This document shows positions 39,904 to 48,901 of a stretch of 64,000 bases of DNA, one piece after another. The stretch is from Brettanomyces bruxellensis (lineage: Eukaryota; Ascomycota; Pichiomycetes; Pichiales; Pichiaceae). The stretch is taken from assembly GCF_011074885.1 (NCBI RefSeq), contig NC_054690.1, positions 2,609,001 to 2,673,000 on the forward strand, read 5' to 3'. Position numbers and translations under genes: made by a program. Each line of letters opens with the position of its first letter. Positions within the stretch are counted from its first letter, which is position 1. The notes beneath the pieces are model-generated. The model was not told the origin of the DNA. It searched no databases and saw nothing but the letters and a program-made list of their open reading frames with translations.

Positions 39904-42900
39904 ATGAAAGAAACTGTTGTGGATGTCGTTCCGAAGAGAATCTCTGGGCTTCAATTTGGGGCACTTTCCAATGAGGAAATTGTGTCTCAATCTGAAGTTG
40001 AGGTTTCGACAAGAAATCTTTTTGACTTGGACAAGGGGAGAGTTCCAGTTAGCAATGGTGCACTAGATCCTCGAATGGGTATTTCTTCCAGTATGGCCGA
40101 ATGTGCTACATGTCATGGAAATTTGGCCACATGTCACGGACATTTTGGTCACATTAAGTTAGCGCTTCCTGTTTTTCACGTTGGATATTTCAAAGCTACA
40201 ATACAAGTTCTTCAGACAATATGTAAAAATTGTTCTGCAGTGCTACTAGATGAAAACTCTAAAAGGAAATATCTTGCTGAGTTGAGAAGGCCGGACATTG
40301 ATAATCTGAGAAAGATGAAAATAGTGAAAAAAGTTTTAGACCAAGCGAAAAAGCAAAGGAGGTGTCTCGTTTGTGGTGCCCTTAATGGAGTCGTTAAGAG
40401 GGCTGCTGCTGGTGGCGGCGGAGCTGCGGCATTAAAGATTGTTCATGATTCTTTCCGATGGGTTGGCAAAAAGGGAGCCGAGGAAAAGACTAGATGGAAT
40501 GATGACTTTCAGAAGTACTTTCGGCAGAACCCAGATTTAGAGAGATTTTACAAACGGTGTTACGAGGATTTAAATCCTTTGAGGGTGCTTAATCTTTTCA
40601 AGCAAATTACACCAACTGATTGTGAGCTGCTTGGTATTGATCCAGCCAAAGGTGGAAGACCCGAAATGTATATTTGGCGGTACCTACCGGCACCACCAGT
40701 TTGCATTAGACCTTCTGTTATGATGGGCCAGTCCAACACATCTAATGAGGATGATCTTACGGTGAAACTCACCGAAATCGTGTGGACATCTTCTATGATA
40801 CGAGCCGGAATACAAAAAGGTATTACATTGAACTCTCTGTTCGAGCAGTGGGATTACTTACAGTTGGCTGTTGCAATGTATATCAACTCTGACTCTGTTT
40901 CTCCAAATCTTATGCCGGGTTCAACCGGTGGTAGTAAGTCATCAAAGCCTATCAGAGGTTTTTGTCAGCGTTTGAAGGGTAAGCAGGGTCGTTTCAGGGG
41001 AAACCTTTCAGGTAAAAGAGTTGATTTCTCTGCCAGAACCGTTATTTCGCCAGATCCAAATCTTAGAGTGGATCAGGTCTGTATCCCTGAGCTCGTGGCA
41101 AAGGTCCTTACGTATCCCGAAAGAGTCACTCGTTACAATAAGAATAAGTTGCAAACCCTCGTGCGTAATGGTCCTGACTTATATCCCGGGGCCAACTATT
41201 TGATCCGCAGAAACGAAGATGTCAAACGTAATCTTCGATACGGTGATAGAAACAAGCTCGCAAAAACATTGAGTTTTGGTGATGTTGTGGAAAGGCATCT
41301 TGTGGAAGGAGATATTGTGTTGTTCAATCGTCAACCCTCTTTGCATCGTTTATCGATTCTTGCACATTACGTTACAGTCAAGAAATGGCGTACCTTTAGA
41401 TTCAATGAATGTGTTTGTGCGCCCTACAATGCAGATTTTGATGGTGACGAGATGAATCTACACGTTCCGCAAACAGAAGAAGCGCGTGCTGAGGCAGCTA
41501 CATTAATGGGTGTGAAAAGTAATTTATTAACTCCAAAATCTGGAGAACCTATTATTGCCGCAACACAGGATTTCATTACAGGATCATTCTTAATCACAGG
41601 CAAGGATTCCTTTTATGACAGAGCGGTTTTCACAGAAATGTGTGTCATGATGTCGGATGGTGCAACAAAATTTGATGTTCCTCCTCCAACTATTCTGAAG
41701 CCCGCGTATATGTGGACAGGTAAGCAAATATATAGTCTGTTGATCAGGCCTAATCATGAGAGCAAGGTGCTCCTCAACTTCGATTCGAAGTCGAAAACAT
41801 TTATACCCCCTAAGGATGGATTGCCAAACGAAATGTCTCCAAACGACGGTTATGTCCTTGTTAGAAACTCACAGCTTTTGTCTGGTGTTATGGATAAAGC
41901 TCTTCTTGGAGGTGGAAAGAAGACATCATTATTTTATACCATTCTTAGAGATTATGGTGCTGATGAGGCTGCAAAGGCGATGAATAGAATGGCTAAGCTC
42001 GCGGCTAGGTATATGGGAGAAAAGGGATTTTCGATTGGTATCAATGATGTTATCCCTAGTGAGCCTGTTAAACAGAAAAAGCAAGAAATGGTTCGAATTG
42101 CATACAAAAAGTGTGATGACCTTATTAAACTGTATAAAAGTGGAAAATTGGAAACACAGCCGGGCTGTAATGAGGAAGAAACGTTGGAGGCAAAAATTGG
42201 TGGTTTGCTATCGAAGGTCAGAGAAGAAGTTGGTGAATTCTGTATAAATGAATTGGATCCTTCGAATGCTCCATTGATTATGGCTACTTGTGGTTCTAAA
42301 GGTTCGACCTTAAATGTCTCTCAGATGGTGGCTGTGGTTGGTCAACAAATTATATCCGGTCATAGGGTTCCTGATGGATTTCAGAATAGGACTCTACCAC
42401 ACTTTCCAAAGAATTCTAAGACACCTCAATCTAAAGGTTTTGTTAGTGATTCCTTTTATTCCGGATTGAACCCTCCAGAGTTTTTCTTTCATGCTATATC
42501 CGGAAGGGAAGGATTGGTTGATACTGCTGTTAAGACAGCTGAGACTGGTTACACCTCAAGAAGATTGATGAAGTCTATGGAGGATTTGAGTACTCAGTAC
42601 GATGGCACTGTTCGTAATTCTGGTGATGGTATTGTGCAGTTCAGATATGGTGCAGATGGCTTAGATCCTATGGAAATGGAGGGTGATGCGGTTCCTGTAA
42701 ATTTTGAAAGAACTTGGGAACACTGTTTCTTCGTCACGCTTAATCATAGCGACAAAGCATTGTACCCATATGAGGTAACGGATATTGTTAATAATACTCT
42801 CAATCCATTGAGAGATAGTCTTATCCGTCGTGATAACTTGGGTAAAATTGTTGCAAAGAATGAGGAGAATAAAATTGAATATGTGGACAAGAATGATGCA

Positions 42901-44322
42901 AAGAGAAACTTTTATGAATCCATTAAAAAGTTTGTTCGCAAGAAAGTTGGAGTTATAGCTAAAATGAGAGAAGGGCATTCACTCGATCCAATGCTTATTA
43001 AGCCAAAGAACAAAGTGGTGACAAATAAGGCTGTGGAAATGTATCTTATAAATAAGCTCCAAAAAATTTCTGTTCCAATGATTAAGAAATTTTTGGGGTT
43101 ATGTCTTACTAAATACATTAAGGCTCGTGTCGAACCAGGAACGGCAGTTGGTGCAGTTGGTGCACATTCTATTGGTGAACCAGGTACACAAATGACGTTG
43201 AAGACTTTTCACTTTGCCGGTGTTGCCTCTATGAATGTTACGTTGGGTGTCCCTCGTATTAAAGAGATTATCAATGCCTCAAAGTTGATTTCGACTCCTA
43301 TTATTAAGGCTGTTCTGGTTAATGACCAAGATGAAAGGGCAGCTCGTGTTGTCAAAGGAAGGGTGGAGAAAACCACCTTGGAAGATGTTACGTACTACAT
43401 CGAGGATGTTTACAAGGAAAGTCAAGCATATCTTCAGGTTAAGATTGATCTCGATACAATTGAAAAGCTTCAATTAGAGTTGACAATTGATCAGATTATG
43501 GATGCAATTGTCAAGACTAAATTGAAGATTCCAAGATCCTGCGTTTCTATTGTTGGAAAGAATAAGATTCAGATTTTAGTTAGCGAGATGGGACTCGAGA
43601 ATGGTAAGCCAAGTTCGCGTTCAACTTCTTCTAGGGAGATTGCTGCTCTTGCAAAGAAAGATCCAGATGAAAGGGATCGGCTAGAAAGAAGCTCGTTGTT
43701 TTACAAAATGCAACAATTGAAGAGACAATTGACTAAAGTTGTTGTCAAGGGTTTGCCTGAAGTTGCCAAGGCAGTTATTAACGTTCGTGATGATGGCAAA
43801 AAGGAATTGTTGGTTGAAGGATATGGTCTCAAGGATGTCATGGCTACTGATGGTGTGATTGCAACTAAGACTAAGACTAATCATGTCATCGAAATTTTCC
43901 ACGTTTTGGGTATTGAGGCTGCTAGATCAAGTATTGTTTCCGAAATTGATTATACTATGCGTTCTCATGGTATGGTTGTTGATCCGCGTCATCTACAGCT
44001 TCTAGCAGATGTTATGACATACAAAGGAGAAATTCTTGGTATTACTAGATTTGGACTTGCCAAAATGAGAGATTCCGTGATGCAACTTGCCTCATTCGAG
44101 AAAACGACAGATCATTTGTTTGATGCTGCCTTCTACACAAAAGATGATAAGGTTGAAGGTGTCTCTGAAAGAATTATTCTCGGTCAGACTATGAGTATTG
44201 GAACTGGTTCATTCAAATTGTCTGTTCAAAATAATATACCTCCGGAGAAGCTAGAGCCTAAGAAAACATTGTTCGAAGGTCTTTGTAACGGAATTCTTCC
44301 TCCGTCTGTGAGTGTCGCTTAA
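39904..44322 (+). CDS. RPO31: RNA polymerase III largest subunit C160
   Basis: Catalytic largest subunit of Pol III (tRNA, 5S and U6 synthesis). 1472 aa from the ATG at 39904 (S. cerevisiae 1460); a GTG four codons upstream is not used. Motifs are the N-terminal zinc cluster CATCHGNLATCHGHFGH, SGKRVDFSARTVISPDP, the active-site Mg loop NADFDGDEMN (about 509-518), the bridge helix region GREGLVDTAVKTAETGYTSRRL and the C-terminal jaw/cleft AVGAHSIGEPGTQMTLKTFHFAG. The RQPSLHR segment and EGVSERIILGQTMSIGTGSF near the end fit C160 rather than the Pol I or Pol II subunit. It lies 16 kb from RPC34, another Pol III subunit. Confidence 0.98.
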   Translation: MKETVVDVVPKRISGLQFGALSNEEIVSQSEVEVSTRNLFDLDKGRVPVSNGALDPRMGISSSMAECATCHGNLATCHGHFGHIKLALPVFHVGYFKATIQVLQTICKNCSAVLLDENSKRKYLAELRRPDIDNLRKMKIVKKVLDQAKKQRRCLVCGALNGVVKRAAAGGGGAAALKIVHDSFRWVGKKGAEEKTRWNDDFQKYFRQNPDLERFYKRCYEDLNPLRVLNLFKQITPTDCELLGIDPAKGGRPEMYIWRYLPAPPVCIRPSVMMGQSNTSNEDDLTVKLTEIVWTSSMIRAGIQKGITLNSLFEQWDYLQLAVAMYINSDSVSPNLMPGSTGGSKSSKPIRGFCQRLKGKQGRFRGNLSGKRVDFSARTVISPDPNLRVDQVCIPELVAKVLTYPERVTRYNKNKLQTLVRNGPDLYPGANYLIRRNEDVKRNLRYGDRNKLAKTLSFGDVVERHLVEGDIVLFNRQPSLHRLSILAHYVTVKKWRTFRFNECVCAPYNADFDGDEMNLHVPQTEEARAEAATLMGVKSNLLTPKSGEPIIAATQDFITGSFLITGKDSFYDRAVFTEMCVMMSDGATKFDVPPPTILKPAYMWTGKQIYSLLIRPNHESKVLLNFDSKSKTFIPPKDGLPNEMSPNDGYVLVRNSQLLSGVMDKALLGGGKKTSLFYTILRDYGADEAAKAMNRMAKLAARYMGEKGFSIGINDVIPSEPVKQKKQEMVRIAYKKCDDLIKLYKSGKLETQPGCNEEETLEAKIGGLLSKVREEVGEFCINELDPSNAPLIMATCGSKGSTLNVSQMVAVVGQQIISGHRVPDGFQNRTLPHFPKNSKTPQSKGFVSDSFYSGLNPPEFFFHAISGREGLVDTAVKTAETGYTSRRLMKSMEDLSTQYDGTVRNSGDGIVQFRYGADGLDPMEMEGDAVPVNFERTWEHCFFVTLNHSDKALYPYEVTDIVNNTLNPLRDSLIRRDNLGKIVAKNEENKIEYVDKNDAKRNFYESIKKFVRKKVGVIAKMREGHSLDPMLIKPKNKVVTNKAVEMYLINKLQKISVPMIKKFLGLCLTKYIKARVEPGTAVGAVGAHSIGEPGTQMTLKTFHFAGVASMNVTLGVPRIKEIINASKLISTPIIKAVLVNDQDERAARVVKGRVEKTTLEDVTYYIEDVYKESQAYLQVKIDLDTIEKLQLELTIDQIMDAIVKTKLKIPRSCVSIVGKNKIQILVSEMGLENGKPSSRSTSSREIAALAKKDPDERDRLERSSLFYKMQQLKRQLTKVVVKGLPEVAKAVINVRDDGKKELLVEGYGLKDVMATDGVIATKTKTNHVIEIFHVLGIEAARSSIVSEIDYTMRSHGMVVDPRHLQLLADVMTYKGEILGITRFGLAKMRDSVMQLASFEKTTDHLFDAAFYTKDDKVEGVSERIILGQTMSIGTGSFKLSVQNNIPPEKLEPKKTLFEGLCNGILPPSVSVA

Positions 44323-44400
44323 AAAGAATATTCACATTGTACTATATAAAAATAAAATATTAAATATAAAAATGCTCTTTTCAAAAGTTATTACAATGTC

Positions 44401-44429
44401 AAAAAAAAAAAATATATATATATATATAT
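44401..44429. repeat. Poly-A and (AT)n simple repeat
   Basis: Twelve A followed by about nine AT units, in the 189-bp convergent spacer between RPO31 and the fasciclin gene. Likely part of the 3' end signals; variable in length between strains. Confidence 0.8.
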
Positions 44430-44511
44430 TCCAGTCACAATAAATACGAACCATGAACTTAAACCCAATAAGTATCGAAGTAAAATAAAAAAAGAATAAA
44501 GCATCGTCAAA

Positions 44512-45798
44512 TTAATCTTGTACCTTTCCTGGCCAGGACATCACTTTTGGAACTGAAAGTAGGGCACCATTATCCAAAACATCAATACTATTAATTGGAA
44601 TCCACTCTGTTGAATCCGAAAGACGATACTTAAAGCCTGTGTCTGTATTTTTAAGAATAATTTTGTTATCATTAAGAGAAACAAGTTGGACTGTCTTTTC
44701 AGTGTTAAAAGATTTAGTAGAAGCCTTTGCTATATGAGATTCGACAAAATGTCTGATATTATTTCTTACAACACTTTCATCATCATTCGTAATACTCTCT
44801 GGAAATTCCCAAGGCTTAGCACTCAAGTCAATCATGGCTTTATTTGTAGGTGCAAATAATAAAAGCATTTTTTCTGCATCATTGGCAGCATTGATATTGA
44901 ATTTATCCACCGAATTGCACATACTGTATATATCGGTAAGATCACGAATATATGTTGCAAATATACTAATGTCACCTTCCTGGTCAAGAGCAGTAGCCAA
45001 TGTGCCAGATTTAACCGAAGGCATCAATGTGTACTTCAAATTATTGGTTTCGTCATATATATCACCCATCTCTGGTATAACTATAGATTTCAATTTTCTT
45101 TGAACAATTTTCTTTATCGATTTGACATTCATCATTAGTTGATGCGATCCTGATGATAAAGTAGATGTAATCTCTTCCGGAATGTCAACAAGTATTGCAT
45201 GTTTTCCTTCCTTGTTTCGGTAATCACTGATTAAATTGGAAGGAAGATCTGAATTCTTTACCAAAATTGTAATTTCGGTAAACTTCTTGTCATCTTTCAC
45301 AAAAAATCTTGTGTTAAAATCGTTAACATCGATGTCTAGCCCTAACGGTTCCCTATTTTCGGAGTGTCTTTTGACTAGCTTCGAAAGCAGAAGATCTTCA
45401 TCAACCATCAAATCCAAATTTACCACATTCTTTGATGTTCGTTTCATTAGTTTATCTGATTGTTTAAGATCTGCTTCATCTATCATTAGGTTTAAATGAG
45501 CAATGTTTTTCGGTGCCCTTTTCCTTAAATTGTTCTCCTTTAATGAATCTTCGTCGACAACAAAAGTTACAGTGTCTAATATGTTCTTGGCATCCCTTTT
45601 CAGAAGGGTGGAATCACCTAAAATGGTGTTAATACTCTCAACGTTTTTCACATCCCTTCCCTCAAGATCTTCACCATTATTCTTGTCCTCTAAGTTCAAA
45701 ATGGCGGAATCATCAATAGATATCTTTGCCACGTTCTTAGCATAGCAAGCAGCAACAAAAATCAAAATTAGTCTCAACAAAGATAAATTGAACTTCAT
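44512..45798 (-). CDS. Secreted fasciclin (FAS1) protein with Kex2-site repeat pro-region
   Basis: 428 aa. Residues 1-20 form a signal peptide (hydrophobic LLRLILIFVAAC, then A). Residues 21-160 carry five or six degenerate units of about 20-26 residues of the form (x)(x)KN(V/I)xxLxLxVDExxL, closed by Lys-Arg at 67-68, 93-94, 119-120 and 143-144, each a perfect Kex2 site. The second half (about 270-428) is a FAS1-like domain: LLLFAPTNKAM, NIRHFVESHIA and the closing SIDVLDNGALLSVPKVM. Fasciclin proteins of yeasts lie in wall, vacuole or secretory path. Repeats separated by KR recall kexin-processed peptide precursors such as alpha-factor, so several small peptides may be released. There is no GPI-type tail. 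No orthologue name is claimed. Confidence 0.75.
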   Translation of the reverse strand: MKFNLSLLRLILIFVAACYAKNVAKISIDDSAILNLEDKNNGEDLEGRDVKNVESINTILGDSTLLKRDAKNILDTVTFVVDEDSLKENNLRKRAPKNIAHLNLMIDEADLKQSDKLMKRTSKNVVNLDLMVDEDLLLSKLVKRHSENREPLGLDIDVNDFNTRFFVKDDKKFTEITILVKNSDLPSNLISDYRNKEGKHAILVDIPEEITSTLSSGSHQLMMNVKSIKKIVQRKLKSIVIPEMGDIYDETNNLKYTLMPSVKSGTLATALDQEGDISIFATYIRDLTDIYSMCNSVDKFNINAANDAEKMLLLFAPTNKAMIDLSAKPWEFPESITNDDESVVRNNIRHFVESHIAKASTKSFNTEKTVQLVSLNDNKIILKNTDTGFKYRLSDSTEWIPINSIDVLDNGALLSVPKVMSWPGKVQD

Positions 45799-46109
45799 AT
45801 TAATTATTAGCCTTAATGATGAAACAATGTATATGTAATCAATTAATAGTCAGATATGATAAGAAGATATTCGAAGGATAGAATAAAGATCAAAAATAAA
45901 GATGGCGCGCTGCTTTCTTTCATGTTTATATAATATAATATGTGCCATACCTAGTCATCTTTGTCATTTCAAAATTTTTCCTCCCGATCTTTTTTAGAGG
46001 CATCCTTGCATTTACACAAACAAATCATAGAACAACATTCATAGCGCAACTATTTCCTTCACAGAATCCTAATAACTAACTAATTAATAGGTTGCACAAG
46101 AATCTTAAT
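45799..46109. other. Divergent promoter fasciclin gene / hypothetical gene
   Basis: 311 bp with GGCGCGC at about 45902-45908 and T-rich tracts; no gene. Confidence 0.45.
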
Positions 46110-46832
46110 ATGAGTTTAGATTTTACTTACTGTTATTTGCATATGTCTGATGAAAAATATGTTTTATTCAAAGAGAATTGGCAGAAAGATGATATTCCGT
46201 ATGATGATTTGGACTTGCCTGCTGGTTTGATGAATATATCGTCTGGTGCGAAAGATAATTTATTACAACAGTTTCTATCTGGGGCAGAAGATAATGAAAA
46301 TGATCTTGCTATAATAAATGGAAGTAATCCGATGTTCAATATTTCATACACAAGTAGGTCTAAGCAGAAAGCGCGCAATTTGAATTGGAAGGATCTTGGG
46401 CTCTCGGAATTTCTAAATGAGAAGGTCCGTGTTCCCGACACAGGGATATTAAGGAGACCGAAATTTGGTGATCCTGGTATTGTTTTAAATAGTTACACTG
46501 ATGAATCCAGTAACGATGATAAAGATGAACTTGAAAGTGGAGCGCAGGTGCAGATATCACCATATCAGGGGGATACAACATTCCAAGGAAAGGTTAATGA
46601 TTCCAGTAGCTTTCCTGTTAACAGAATTCAACCAAATGGTTCTTTCACCACCCCTGTTGTGACGAATAGGACTATATCACAAAATCTTGAAACTATGAAT
46701 ACATTTAGCTCTCAGCAGCCAAAGAAGCAGTATCGTAATCAAGAGGCATTAAAGGTCTCATCTGCTAGCAGCCGCGCATTTTCGGATGGTTATGAACAGG
46801 ACGACACACAACAGACCAGGATAATACGTTAG
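46110..46832 (+). CDS. Hypothetical protein, acidic and Ser/Asn-rich
   Basis: 240 aa from the ATG at 46110; the frame continues six codons upstream to a TTG, and another ATG at 46143 (MSDEKYVLFKENW) is also possible. No domain is recognised. The N-terminal half has conserved-looking blocks (DDLDLPAGLMN, LNWKDLGLSEFLNEKVRVPDTGILRRPKFGDPG), while the C-terminal half is Ser/Gln/Asn-rich and probably disordered. No signal peptide or membrane segment. It converges with the HHCC-finger gene (84 bp between stops). A downstream exon is not excluded but none was found. Confidence 0.6.
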   Translation: MSLDFTYCYLHMSDEKYVLFKENWQKDDIPYDDLDLPAGLMNISSGAKDNLLQQFLSGAEDNENDLAIINGSNPMFNISYTSRSKQKARNLNWKDLGLSEFLNEKVRVPDTGILRRPKFGDPGIVLNSYTDESSNDDKDELESGAQVQISPYQGDTTFQGKVNDSSSFPVNRIQPNGSFTTPVVTNRTISQNLETMNTFSSQQPKKQYRNQEALKVSSASSRAFSDGYEQDDTQQTRIIR

Positions 46833-46916
46833 TTTGATAGTTACAAGTGTCGATTACCTGAATACGCAAAGCATTCTTTTTTTTTCACAAAAGCTGCTTT
46901 TCGTAACTTCAATTTT

Positions 46917-48593
46917 TCAGCTACCTTGTTCCTTATTTCTCTTATGTTCACATTTATAGCATCGAGAAATAACCCAATCCACACACTTTCTGCTAATGTA
47001 CCAGCCGCCTTTGAGCCTGTTGTGTGTGTCGAAGCCATCGCAACAATTATAATATAGGTGTGTGGCCAGAATGATGTATGGAATATCTTTATAGCTTGGA
47101 ATGAGAACATGTGGATTTCTCAGATAGTAAACGCAACCTCTATCAAAATCGCATCTAAACCGTTGATTGATCCACCGTCTTGCATTTGATATTGCTCTCA
47201 TCTGTTGCTTATTTGGATAAATGTCTAGTTCAGCAAGCTTGCGTAAAAGATTTTTCGTAGCGACCACTCCATAATTAGTAAGAATTTCATACTCTATCTG
47301 GGTCGGGCCATACATTGGAAAAACAAAACTTCGAGCACTGAGCCGTTCATCAGTAGGTGAACTGTTAGACCACCTAGAATAAAACTGTTTTTGTATGTTA
47401 TTGTATACTTCCTCGAACTCGAGCAGTAATTCTTGTAACTTTTCTTTATCGTACGGAATATGCTCTTTAATCGATTTTAAATTTTTATCCGTCACATAAG
47501 GTTCGCTATATTTCCTTCCTTGCGAGTTATGCGCTCCTGTCAAAGCATTCATGTTTGTTCTCTTCTTTTTTCGTTCTGATGAGATATATTCTTTGTTTTC
47601 GGAAGCTCTTGGATGCTTTACTCCGTGTACAGTTGGCAGTTCATTTATGCTTTCTGTTTTTGATTGTCGATCCTCAGAATCCGTTATGACAAATTGTTTC
47701 GACCCTTTTTTATTTTTTTCATCATTATTTACGTCTTCTAAAAGAGGGTATGCTCCAGTATTAATCAATGCAATTTCATTGTTAGGTTTTTCGTCCATTT
47801 CGCTAGATTCCGCCGAAACTCTATTCCTAACATCCTCTAAGTTTTCACAGGAAAATGGGATAGGTGTTGATCTTAAAAGTGCCGCTTTTGGATCAATGTT
47901 GAATCCACATTGTTCATATCCTTTCAATATAGCCCAAATATTTGAAATTAATAATTCATCATTGGAAAACCGTTCACTTTCAAGAAAGGGGGTCACGTGA
48001 GAATACTGCAGTATAATTTCTTCATTTTCTGGTATTCGTAAAACACTTTTCAACAAGGCCCTCGTAAATGTCTTCAAGTTATATGGAATTTCACTGATGT
48101 ATTTTGGACGAGTATCAATTTGACGAAGATTTATAAATTTCTTGTGGTTTGTAAACTGAATCCAAAGTAATGACCAAGATTGTTTTAAGCGTGGAACAAT
48201 GATTAGAGAGAACTTTCTTTGAGCTGTTGGATTGTCATACCGACTTATGATGTTGATAAAATTTTGAAGTTTTGGCAATACCTTTTTCAACATTCGTCTG
48301 ACAATCGGGTCCTTGTCATTGATAAAATGTGAGGAATCATTCTCAAAAAATGGGTAGGCCATATCATCAATAAGGATATTTATAAAGTATTCGAATACAC
48401 TTGTCTTTGTTTCGCCATAGAATTGAATAGCGGAGCTTTTTTTGCTTTTAATCAAGGAATATATGTCATTTGGTGTCCTTATTAAATCATCGTTATGTTC
48501 AATATCATAATGTTGAGTCTTATCATGAAGGCTTGTTACACACACACATATATTATTAGTTGGCTCGGTCTTATCAGACTCTTGAAGTTGCAT
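46917..48593 (-). CDS. Unknown protein ending in an integrase-type HHCC zinc finger
   Basis: 558 aa. The N-terminal two thirds show no known domain; a Lys/Arg/Ser-rich region (about 300-360, ERKKKRTN) could be a nuclear localisation signal. The last ~65 residues resemble the integrase H2C2 zinc-binding module: VLIPSYKDIPYIILATH, then DGFDTHNRLKGGWYISRKCVDWVISRCYKCEHKR, that is H-x11-H-x20-C-x2-C. The intact Ty3 integrase in this window has the same layout (H-x6-H-x29-C-x2-C). No DDE catalytic core follows; the protein ends ten residues after the last Cys. This would fit a host gene that captured the finger for DNA or protein binding, but the resemblance may be convergent. Confidence 0.6.
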   Translation of the reverse strand: MQLQESDKTEPTNNICVCVTSLHDKTQHYDIEHNDDLIRTPNDIYSLIKSKKSSAIQFYGETKTSVFEYFINILIDDMAYPFFENDSSHFINDKDPIVRRMLKKVLPKLQNFINIISRYDNPTAQRKFSLIIVPRLKQSWSLLWIQFTNHKKFINLRQIDTRPKYISEIPYNLKTFTRALLKSVLRIPENEEIILQYSHVTPFLESERFSNDELLISNIWAILKGYEQCGFNIDPKAALLRSTPIPFSCENLEDVRNRVSAESSEMDEKPNNEIALINTGAYPLLEDVNNDEKNKKGSKQFVITDSEDRQSKTESINELPTVHGVKHPRASENKEYISSERKKKRTNMNALTGAHNSQGRKYSEPYVTDKNLKSIKEHIPYDKEKLQELLLEFEEVYNNIQKQFYSRWSNSSPTDERLSARSFVFPMYGPTQIEYEILTNYGVVATKNLLRKLAELDIYPNKQQMRAISNARRWINQRFRCDFDRGCVYYLRNPHVLIPSYKDIPYIILATHLYYNCCDGFDTHNRLKGGWYISRKCVDWVISRCYKCEHKRNKEQGS

Positions 48594-48901
48594 ATTGCAA
48601 TTGTCAATCGAAGTTGATTGTAGAATCTATGGGGTAGCAAAGAAAATAATTAAAAAATTTGATCGTTTGATTACCTCCAAACGATTAATGAATGCATAGT
48701 ATGATAGGTATCTTTTCGGGATGTCGGTCTTCAAAAGATATATAAAAGTTAAAAAAAAATAATAATAAATTATTTATTGTGAACTAAGGTAAAATCGGAA
48801 TACGCATTTTGTAATACGTCGTACCTTTATTGTTTTATTATTATATACATGGCTTATTAAATATATTCCGATTGAATAGGATTACTGTTATTCTCCGGTA
48901 A
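48594..48901. other. Promoter of HHCC-finger gene / FMP25 3' flank
   Basis: 308 bp, AT-rich with short AAT runs (about 48758-48775). No gene. Confidence 0.5.
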
